From DATBQN01 sp963755825 (GTDB lineage: Bacteria > Acidobacteriota > Thermoanaerobaculia > Multivoradales > UBA5704): DNA of 64,000 bases. The position numbers and the translations under genes were made by a program. Of the stretch, positions 1-5,476 are shown in pieces (position 1 is the stretch's first letter; each line of letters starts with the position of its first letter). The notes beneath the pieces were generated by a model. It was not told the DNA's origin. It worked only from the letters and a program-made list of their open reading frames with translations, and did no database searches. Location: NCBI GenBank assembly GCA_963755825.1, contig CAVWLA010000001.1, positions 2,728,001-2,792,000 of the forward strand. The letters run 5' to 3'.

Positions 1-2049
1 GCCCGCTGCCTTCTCTCGCTCAACGATACGGCGGAGGAGATCGCGCCCGGACGCTACCGGCTGCTCCGTCCGGGCTCGTGGCGGCTCGACAGCGACCTCT
101 GCCTTCTGCGCTACGAGCCTCCGGCACAGGTGCGGGCGACGCTGAACAGCGACCTCGTGCAGCCGCTGCGGCGGCTCCTGGCGGCGGGGCCGGCGCTCTA
201 CGCCGAGGTGATCCGCGAGCTCAGCGAGGCGCGGGATGCGACCGAGACCGAAGCAGAGACCGGTGGCGAGATCGATGCCCGCGTCGAACGGCTCCTGGCC
301 GTGGGATTCGTCCAGTTGCTGCCTCCCTGGCCCACCTCCGAGCCCCGCCTCGAGGAGAGCCTACTGTCGCTCCTCCGCGCTCTGACCGCCGAGCCGGCGC
401 CATCCCAAGCGACGGCCGAGTCGCTGGACGTAGTGAACCAGGCTCTCCAACGGCTGGTCCATCTCGAGCTCGGCTTCGCCTCGGCGGAGCATCCGGAGCG
501 CGCCGTGCGAACGATCGTGTCGGCGATCGACGAGCTCGCAGCCGCCGTCGGTGGGGCCACCGGCACCGAGCCGCACCGAGGCGCGCAAGACGCTCAGCTG
601 CTGCACGAAGACGTCCTGCTCATGCCTGTCGCCGCGGACAACGGCGAGGAGGCGGCATTGCGCATCTCGCCGCAGCGAGCCGGCGCGATAATGGGCTGCG
701 CGGAGCTGGTCTCGGCCTTCGCCTCCCTCTACAACCATCGCCACGACTTCCTGCACAGCCTGGCGGCGCTGTGGTCCGCGCGCTGGCCGGCGCGGCGGAC
801 GATCCCCCTGCTCGAGCTCTTCTGGGAAGCGCAGCCCCTGTGGCGAGAGTACCTGCGGTTCGACGCGCAGCATCGCTTCCGCACCTTCAGCTCCTTCAAC
901 CCGTCGTCCCTCGCCTCCATCGACGGCTTGAACCGCCTGCGCGAGCGGACGTTCAGCGACGCCCAAGCTGCGATGCGGGAGGGAGCGCTCGGCCGCCACC
1001 TGGCGCCCGCCAGACTCGCAGCGCTCGTGGACCAGGTCCCGGACCGCTATCGCCCGCTCCTCGGCTGCTCGGTCTTCGTCCAGCCGGCGGACCCCGAAGG
1101 CAGGCTGTGGGTTCTCAACCGCCTCTTCGAGGGGACCGGCCGCTATCTAAGCCGCTACGGAGCGGCATTCGACGAGGCGGCCCGGAGCCGCTACAGCGAT
1201 CACTTCAGGCAGCGGTCCGTGGTCGAGATCGACGGCGAGGAGGTCGAGCTCCTCGACCTCGTCTTCAGCTCCCTCATCACGACGAACGCCCACGCGCCGC
1301 AGACGCGCCGCGTCCTTCAGACGCCGGGCGAGCACGTCGGGATCTCGGCGAGCGGGCGAGTGCTGCTGAGCGAGCTGCAGGTGAGCGCCGACCTCGCTCG
1401 CGAAACGTTCCGCATCGTCGACTCGCGAGGCCGGCGCCTGCTGCCGGTGCACCTGAGCAGCCTCAGCAACCTCCACCTGCCATCAATCCTCCGCTTCCTC
1501 TCGGCGTTCGGCCCCTTCGAAGTGCGCCAGGTCTTCCCGCGCCCGGCGGATGCGGGCACGGGCGTCTCCGAGCGGCTGACCTGCGGGCCGCTCGTCCTCC
1601 GGCGCCGGCGATGGGAGTTGGAGGTGTCGTCGCTCGAGGTGAATGAAGCGCCGGAGCCGTCGCTCGCGATCTTCCGGCAGATCCATCGCTGGCGCGAGTC
1701 GGCCGGCCTGCCGCGGCAGGTCTTCGTCTACGAGCCGCTGCTCGAGAGCGACGGCACGCTGCACTGCTTCAAGCCGCAGTATCTCGATTTCAGCTCCCCC
1801 TCCTTCGCCGGCGTCTTCCTCTCGATCCTGAGGAAGGCTTCCGGCCGTTTGATCTTCGAGGAGGCGCTGCCGGCATTCACCGACTTCCCGATCGACTCCA
1901 GCGGGACGCCGCGAGCCATCGAGATCCAGATCGACAGCCTGGCGCTCGGACTCTCGCCAACGCGAGGCGAGCCCTCTGGCCTGTCTCTGATTCCACCCGA
2001 GGGAACCGTGGAGATGACCTCTTCGGTGCCCTCAATACAAGGAGGTTAG
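1..2049 (+). CDS. LanB-type lantibiotic dehydratase, glutamylation domain (5' end outside window)
   Basis: The frame is open from base 1, so the gene starts upstream; 682 residues are visible. The pattern matches the tRNA-Glu-dependent Ser/Thr glutamylation domain of LanB enzymes: a segment reading LLHEDVLLMP, then IPLLELF, then VFVQPADPEG followed by GTGRYLSRYG, a block ending TTNAHAPQTRR, the HLPSILRFLSAFG stretch, and a closing LPRQVFVYEPLLESDG. These occur in family order. The protein ends soon after this last motif, and no C-terminal elimination (SpaB_C-like) domain follows, so it looks like a split LanB, as known for thiopeptide systems. Its last codons contain a hairpin and the ribosome binding site (AAGGAGG) of the first precursor gene, so it is co-transcribed with the peptides. 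Expected role: activate precursor Ser/Thr as glutamyl esters in the cytosol. The true N-terminus cannot be seen. Confidence 0.85.
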   Translation, partial: ARCLLSLNDTAEEIAPGRYRLLRPGSWRLDSDLCLLRYEPPAQVRATLNSDLVQPLRRLLAAGPALYAEVIRELSEARDATETEAETGGEIDARVERLLAVGFVQLLPPWPTSEPRLEESLLSLLRALTAEPAPSQATAESLDVVNQALQRLVHLELGFASAEHPERAVRTIVSAIDELAAAVGGATGTEPHRGAQDAQLLHEDVLLMPVAADNGEEAALRISPQRAGAIMGCAELVSAFASLYNHRHDFLHSLAALWSARWPARRTIPLLELFWEAQPLWREYLRFDAQHRFRTFSSFNPSSLASIDGLNRLRERTFSDAQAAMREGALGRHLAPARLAALVDQVPDRYRPLLGCSVFVQPADPEGRLWVLNRLFEGTGRYLSRYGAAFDEAARSRYSDHFRQRSVVEIDGEEVELLDLVFSSLITTNAHAPQTRRVLQTPGEHVGISASGRVLLSELQVSADLARETFRIVDSRGRRLLPVHLSSLSNLHLPSILRFLSAFGPFEVRQVFPRPADAGTGVSERLTCGPLVLRRRRWELEVSSLEVNEAPEPSLAIFRQIHRWRESAGLPRQVFVYEPLLESDGTLHCFKPQYLDFSSPSFAGVFLSILRKASGRLIFEEALPAFTDFPIDSSGTPRAIEIQIDSLALGLSPTRGEPSGLSLIPPEGTVEMTSSVPSIQGG
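2001..2031 (+). promoter_or_regulatory. Hairpin before precursor 1, inside end of lanB
   Basis: GGGAACCGTGGAG (2001-2013) can pair with CTCTTCGGTGCCC (2019-2031) around a 5-nt loop; 11 of 13 positions pair, with two mismatches. It ends 20 nt before the precursor start, the same arrangement as the two better hairpins before precursors 2 and 3. It is imperfect and lies in coding sequence, so on its own it would be weak; the repeated geometry is what supports it. Confidence 0.45.
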
Positions 2050-2051
2050 TC

Positions 2052-2198
2052 ATGGCCGAGAAGAAGAAGGACGACGTCGAGAACCTGGAGGTCGAGGTGC
2101 TGAACGACGCAGACCTCGAGACGGTCGCCGGCGGCGTGGGCGACAACAACATCAACAGCAACGCCGCCAACGCTTGCTGCTCCGGCGGCGGTCTCTAG
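2052..2198 (+). CDS. RiPP precursor peptide 1
   Basis: A 48-residue peptide. A strongly acidic leader of 28 residues ends DADLETVAGG, a double-glycine type cleavage site of the ELxxVxGG kind; the 20-residue core contains NSNAANACC followed by a Gly-rich tail. Start ATG has a strong ribosome binding site (AAGGAGG, 6 nt away) embedded in the end of the dehydratase gene. It is one of three tandem paralogues with near-identical leaders and a shared Ser...Asn-Ala-Cys-Cys core. Adjacent LanB and LanC enzymes imply that Ser is dehydrated and captured by a Cys thiol. No name is recognised for this peptide family. Confidence 0.88.
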   Translation: MAEKKKDDVENLEVEVLNDADLETVAGGVGDNNINSNAANACCSGGGL

Positions 2199-2250
2199 AG
2201 AGCAGGACGGGGAAGGCAGCCGCACTCACGCGGCGACCGAGCCCTATCGA

Positions 2251-2279
2251 GGGGCTTTGGAGATCTCCTCCGAAGCCCC
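2251..2279 (+). promoter_or_regulatory. Intercistronic hairpin before precursor 2
   Basis: GGGGCTTTGGAG (2251-2262) pairs over all 12 positions (one G-U) with CTCCGAAGCCCC (2268-2279), loop ATCTC. There is no downstream T-run, so it is not an intrinsic terminator. It ends 20 nt before the precursor 2 start. It lies in a direct repeat (2230-2278) that recurs at 2472-2520. The likely role is mRNA stabilisation, processing or translational tuning (inference). Confidence 0.7.
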
Positions 2280-2299
2280 TCATCCCAGAGAGGTCCGTT

Positions 2300-2434
2300 A
2301 TGGACGAGAAGAAGGACGATGTCGAGAACCTAGAGGTCGAGGTGCTGAGCGACGCGGACCTCGAGTCGGTCGTCGGCGGGGACAACATCGCCGACAGCAG
2401 TGCCGTCAACGCCTGCTGCCCCGGCGCCAATTAG
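2300..2434 (+). CDS. RiPP precursor peptide 2
   Basis: A 44-residue peptide: 27-residue leader ending DADLESVVGG and a 17-residue core containing DSSAVNACC and ending PGAN. The start is the ATG that aligns with the sister peptides; an upstream in-frame ATG at 2174 would prepend residues read from the 3' end of precursor 1 and the spacer, and is rejected. The ribosome binding site (AGAGAGG) is weaker than those of precursors 1 and 3, so lower expression is possible. The core has two adjacent Ser instead of one before the Asn-Ala-Cys-Cys motif. Confidence 0.88.
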   Translation: MDEKKDDVENLEVEVLSDADLESVVGGDNIADSSAVNACCPGAN

Positions 2435-2492
2435 GTAAAGAGCGGAAAAAGGGGAAGTCGTCGCAAACCAAGCGGCGACCGAGCCCTATCCA

Positions 2493-2521
2493 GGGGCTTT
2501 GGAGATCTCCTCCAAAGCCTC
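2493..2521 (+). promoter_or_regulatory. Intercistronic hairpin before precursor 3
   Basis: GGGGCTTTGGAG (2493-2504) pairs over all 12 positions (one G-U) with CTCCAAAGCCTC (2510-2521), loop ATCTC. Compared with the hairpin at 2251-2279 the two base differences in the 3' arm both preserve pairing (G-C to G-U and U-G to U-A), which supports a selected RNA structure. It ends 19 nt before the start of precursor 3. Confidence 0.7.
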
Positions 2522-2540
2522 CAAACCAAGGAGGTTAGTC

Positions 2541-2699
2541 ATGGACGAGATGAAGAAGGACGACGTCGAGAACCTGGAGGTCGAGGTGCTGAGCGACTCC
2601 GACCTCGAGTCGGTCGCCGGCGGGAACGTCGTCGAGAGCAACGTCGCCAACGCCTGCTGCATCGGCAGCGGCAAGGGTGCGGACAGCGTGCCGGAATAA
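2541..2699 (+). CDS. RiPP precursor peptide 3
   Basis: A 52-residue peptide: 28-residue leader ending DSDLESVAGG and a 24-residue core containing ESNVANACC followed by a longer polar tail (IGSGKGADSVPE). Strong AAGGAGG ribosome binding site. It shares with precursors 1 and 2 the leader block DDVENLEVEVL and the aligned core positions Ser, Asn, Ala, Cys, Cys. The extra Ser residues in the tail lie after the cysteines and may stay unmodified or form other rings. Confidence 0.88.
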   Translation: MDEMKKDDVENLEVEVLSDSDLESVAGGNVVESNVANACCIGSGKGADSVPE

Positions 2700-2706
2700 G
2701 CGACCA

Positions 2707-2745
2707 GGGCTCCGCGCCGCAGCGATCAGCGGCGGCGCGGAGTCC
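2707..2745 (+). promoter_or_regulatory. Large hairpin between precursors and JmjC gene
   Basis: GGGCTCCGCGCCGC (2707-2720) pairs over 14 positions (one G-T) with GCGGCGCGGAGTCC (2732-2745), loop 11 nt. No T-run follows, so complete intrinsic termination is unlikely. Placed after the last precursor gene, it could protect a short precursor mRNA from 3' decay and reduce read-through into the oxygenase gene, the usual way RiPP clusters make more substrate than enzyme (inference). Confidence 0.6.
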
Positions 2746-2771
2746 ACTTACGCATCGACCAGGAGAGAGCC

Positions 2772-4019
2772 ATGCGGAGCGAGCTGTCTTTCAGCGATCT
2801 CATCGCACCCTTGACGCCGCAGGAGTTCGCGGCGAGCTATTGGGAGAAGGGGTTTTTCCACCATCCGGCGAAGGACTCTCGCCTCTTCGAGCTCTTGTTC
2901 TCTGTCGGCGACTTCGACCGCTGGCTGGCGTCCACCCGGTCCGGGGAGTCGGACAGCGTGCTGCTCATTCCACCCGCGGCCGAGGTCGGCGCCATGCGCC
3001 GCTTCCGTCCGCGAGAGGTCGCGATCGACGAGGTCTACGAGGCCTTTTCGGCAGGCCACTCGGTCGTCCTCAACCGGCTCGAGGACTCCTGGCCGCAAGT
3101 CCAGCGCATCGTCAAGGAGCTGGCGTCGGTCTTCTGCGCGGATGTCGGTGTCAACGCCTACCTGACGCCGGCGGGCTCTCGCGCCTTCCCGACCCATATC
3201 GACGACCACGATGTCTTCGCCCTCCAGGTGTCCGGCGAGAAAGTCTGGAATCTCTTCGAGCTCTCCATGCTCCCCATCGAGCGGCTCGATCACAAGCGCG
3301 ACCTCGCCTACACCCCCGACTGGGGAGAGAGCCGTCTCAAGGTGCCGCAGATCGCGGAAGTACATCTCCGGCCGGGCGACGTTCTGTACGTGCCGCGCGG
3401 TATGCCGCATCACGCCGTCGCCGTGGACAGCACCTCGCTCCATCTCACCTTCAGCGTCGTCCCGGTCTTCTGGACCGACTTCCTCAAGGCCGCGGTCGAG
3501 CAGGCCGCCGTCCACGCCGGCGCGTTGCGCCGGTCGCTGCCGCTCGGCTTCATCCGCGGCGGCGAGCCGTACGAGACCATGCGGCAGGAGTTCACGGCGG
3601 TGCTCGCGGCGCTGACGGAGAACCTCTCCTTCGAGGAAGTCTTCGGCGTGGTGCAGCGCCAGCGCGTGCGCCGGCACGGCTTCGCCGCGGACGGCCACCT
3701 CGCCCATCTGGACCGCCTGGCGGAGCTCTCTCCCGACTCGCTCCTCGAGCGGCGGGAAGGTCTCCTCTGCGCCGTCGACACCACGAAGTACGGCTTCACC
3801 AATATTCGCTTTGGATCTCGGCACGTTCGCGCGCCAGCGCGCGTGCGGCGAGCGCTCGAGTTCATCCGGGACGCGCCGCCGTTCAGGATCTCCGAGATCC
3901 CGGGCCTCGACGAGAAGAGCCGGCTGGTCCTCGCGCGGCGGCTCGTCCGCGAAGGGCTGCTGCGCTTCGCCGAGTACCCACGACCGGCTCTGCTGCCAGC
4001 CGTCGCGGAGGGCGGCTGA
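2772..4019 (+). CDS. JmjC-domain (cupin) Fe(II)/2-oxoglutarate oxygenase, probable peptide hydroxylase
   Basis: A 415-residue protein of the ribosomal-oxygenase-like JmjC family (relatives: YcfD/RoxA, NO66, MINA53). Iron ligands fit H142-x-D144 (in THIDDHDVFALQ) and H213 (in PRGMPHHAV); LRPGDVLYVPRG precedes the distal His. A C-terminal winged-helix-like segment (about 345-405, containing FRISEIPGLDEKSRLVLARR) matches the domain found after the JmjC fold in this family. The family hydroxylates Arg, His or other side chains of proteins. Here it lies 72 nt after three RiPP precursor genes, with its own ribosome binding site (AGGAGAG), so the likely substrate is a core peptide; the invariant Asn or the upstream Asp/Asn residues are candidates (inference). 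It ends 21 bp from the convergent lanC gene. Confidence 0.82.
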   Translation: MRSELSFSDLIAPLTPQEFAASYWEKGFFHHPAKDSRLFELLFSVGDFDRWLASTRSGESDSVLLIPPAAEVGAMRRFRPREVAIDEVYEAFSAGHSVVLNRLEDSWPQVQRIVKELASVFCADVGVNAYLTPAGSRAFPTHIDDHDVFALQVSGEKVWNLFELSMLPIERLDHKRDLAYTPDWGESRLKVPQIAEVHLRPGDVLYVPRGMPHHAVAVDSTSLHLTFSVVPVFWTDFLKAAVEQAAVHAGALRRSLPLGFIRGGEPYETMRQEFTAVLAALTENLSFEEVFGVVQRQRVRRHGFAADGHLAHLDRLAELSPDSLLERREGLLCAVDTTKYGFTNIRFGSRHVRAPARVRRALEFIRDAPPFRISEIPGLDEKSRLVLARRLVREGLLRFAEYPRPALLPAVAEGG

Positions 4020-4040
4020 TCGGCCCTGGGGCCGCGGCCG

Positions 4041-5339
4041 TCACTCGAGCAGCAGGATGCAGGGGAGCGGCACGGTCCCGGCGAGGCGCAGCAGGGTATA
4101 GCCGACGCCCGCGGCGCCGGTGAAGAAGGAGGGGTCGAAAAGGCCATGGTCCATCTGCCGGCGCCAACGAAAACCTCCTCCGGCGTGCGCCCGGGCGACG
4201 ACCGCAGCGGCGAGCGATTCGGCAGCGCGGCGCGACGCTTCGTCCCCCGAGACCAGGAAGGCATGGTGGAGCGCTTCCGCGCGGCCCAGGTTGCCGCAGC
4301 AGAGATAGTCGATCGCGGCGAGCGGCGCGGCGCCCGTCGCCCGCAGCCCATGCTCGAGATCCTCGCGCAGCGGCTCGCCCGCGAGAGCGGCGGTCGACAG
4401 CAACCCCAGGCGCGTCAGGGCGATGCCGGCGGCGCCAACGCACCAGGCCGTCGCACCGGGCGCTCCGTCGGCGGAGCGCATGTCGCGCCAGCTCCCGTGG
4501 CGCGGGGAGAAGAGGGTCCGCTCGAAGGCGAGCGCTCCGCGGGCCGCCTCGAGGAGCCGCGGGTCGGTCGTCTCCTCGTGCAGCCTGGCGAGCGCGAGGA
4601 GGATCCCCGAGGCGCCGTGCGTGAAGCCGGCGAGAGGGGGCATGCCGGCGAGCGTCCGCCAGCCGCAGGCGCCGCCTGCGGCCGGCAGCCGGCTGGCGAT
4701 GAGATGTTGGGCACAGGCGGCGGCGACGGCGAGCGGCGTGCGCCCATCGGCAGCCGCCTCGGGCCTCGCGCGGTGCAGTGCGAGCAGAGCGAGGATCGCT
4801 CCAGCGCTGCCGGAGAGCACGTCCGGCGACTCGTCGCGAGCGATGCGCTCCGCGGTGATCAGCACCGTCAAGGCGCACGCTTCGCGGATGAGATCCGGCT
4901 CTCCAAGGAGCTCGCCGATGCGGACGAAGGAGTAGACGAGCGAGCCGATCCCCACCAGACCGCCGATCCCCATCCTGGTGATGGACGCCGCCCGCTCGGG
5001 TTGGGCGGCCAGCTCGGCGAGCTTGCCGCGCGTCGCGGCGAGCGCGGCGAGCGATCGCGAGCGGTGCTCGCCGCCGGGGGCCACGCGCTCGATGGCGGCG
5101 AAAAAGAGCGAGATGCCGGCGCTCCCGTCGTAGAGGAAGGGATCGACGCGAACCTCTGCGAGCGGCTCCCGCCTCGACTCGGAAGCCGGACGGAGCCAGG
5201 TGACGGAGCCGTCGCGCGCGCGGACCCGGCGCTCCCAGATCTGCTCGGCGAGCGCCGACGCCGCCCGCAGGAAGCCGGCGGCGGTCTGCGCATTAGGCGC
5301 TCTCTTCGAGCCGTGAGCGGGCGCTTGCGCCATGGCCAA
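4041..5339 (-). CDS. LanC-like lanthionine cyclase with CCG zinc motif
   Basis: A 432-residue stand-alone cyclase that adds Cys thiols to dehydrated Ser/Thr. Family residues are all visible: D173 in SPDVLSGSAG, H241 in GFTHGASGI, zinc ligands C300 (WCVGAAGI) and C347-C348 (YLCCGNLGR). The usual third ligand in LanC is His (CHG); here it is Cys, as in ProcM-type enzymes known for substrate tolerance. The blocks PLAGFTHGASGI, CCGNLGR and PSFFTGAAGVGYTLLRL look more like the C-terminal domain of class II LanM than like nisin-type LanC, but there is no LanM dehydratase domain attached. It faces the oxygenase gene and diverges from the radical SAM gene. ATG at 5339 chosen; a second ATG lies two codons on. 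Confidence 0.88.
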   Translation of the reverse strand: MAMAQAPAHGSKRAPNAQTAAGFLRAASALAEQIWERRVRARDGSVTWLRPASESRREPLAEVRVDPFLYDGSAGISLFFAAIERVAPGGEHRSRSLAALAATRGKLAELAAQPERAASITRMGIGGLVGIGSLVYSFVRIGELLGEPDLIREACALTVLITAERIARDESPDVLSGSAGAILALLALHRARPEAAADGRTPLAVAAACAQHLIASRLPAAGGACGWRTLAGMPPLAGFTHGASGILLALARLHEETTDPRLLEAARGALAFERTLFSPRHGSWRDMRSADGAPGATAWCVGAAGIALTRLGLLSTAALAGEPLREDLEHGLRATGAAPLAAIDYLCCGNLGRAEALHHAFLVSGDEASRRAAESLAAAVVARAHAGGGFRWRRQMDHGLFDPSFFTGAAGVGYTLLRLAGTVPLPCILLLE

Positions 5340-5356
5340 GGATCGCCGAGCGCTGC

Positions 5357-5378
5357 CGCGGGCGGTCTCAAGCCCGCG
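5357..5378 (-). promoter_or_regulatory. Hairpin in lanC leader
   Basis: A perfect 7-bp inverted repeat, CGCGGGC (5357-5363) and GCCCGCG (5372-5378) with an 8-nt loop, ends 17 nt before the lanC start when read on the minus strand. The position resembles that of the hairpins before the precursor genes, although the sequence is unrelated. Confidence 0.4.
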
Positions 5379-5386
5379 CTCGGCTC

Positions 5387-5425
5387 TTGGACCTTACCAT
5401 TCATTCGTATATACTGTCCAACAGT
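5387..5425 (+). promoter_or_regulatory. Candidate promoter of radical SAM gene with overlapping inverted repeat
   Basis: TTGGAC (5387-5392), a 17-nt spacer and TATACT (5410-5415) resemble a sigma-70 promoter (3/6 and 5/6 matches). An inverted repeat ACTGT-cca-ACAGT (5413-5425) overlaps the -10 region and the expected start point and could be an operator. This is the most AT-rich stretch of the divergent lanC/radical SAM region. The -35 is weak. Confidence 0.45.
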
Positions 5426-5476
5426 GGAACCGGCGCTCTGGTGCCAGGGCTCGCCGCTTCCTCGAGGGCTTCGGAG

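Noticed and set aside
2230..2520. Direct repeats between precursors as a transposon or CRISPR trace
   Set aside because: Only two copies are seen, each containing the same hairpin and linked to a paralogous gene; tandem duplication of gene plus leader explains them.
4041..5339. LanC as a fragment of a broken LanM
   Set aside because: The 432-residue protein begins with a sensible N-terminal region and there is no dehydratase remnant upstream or downstream; it looks like an intact stand-alone cyclase.
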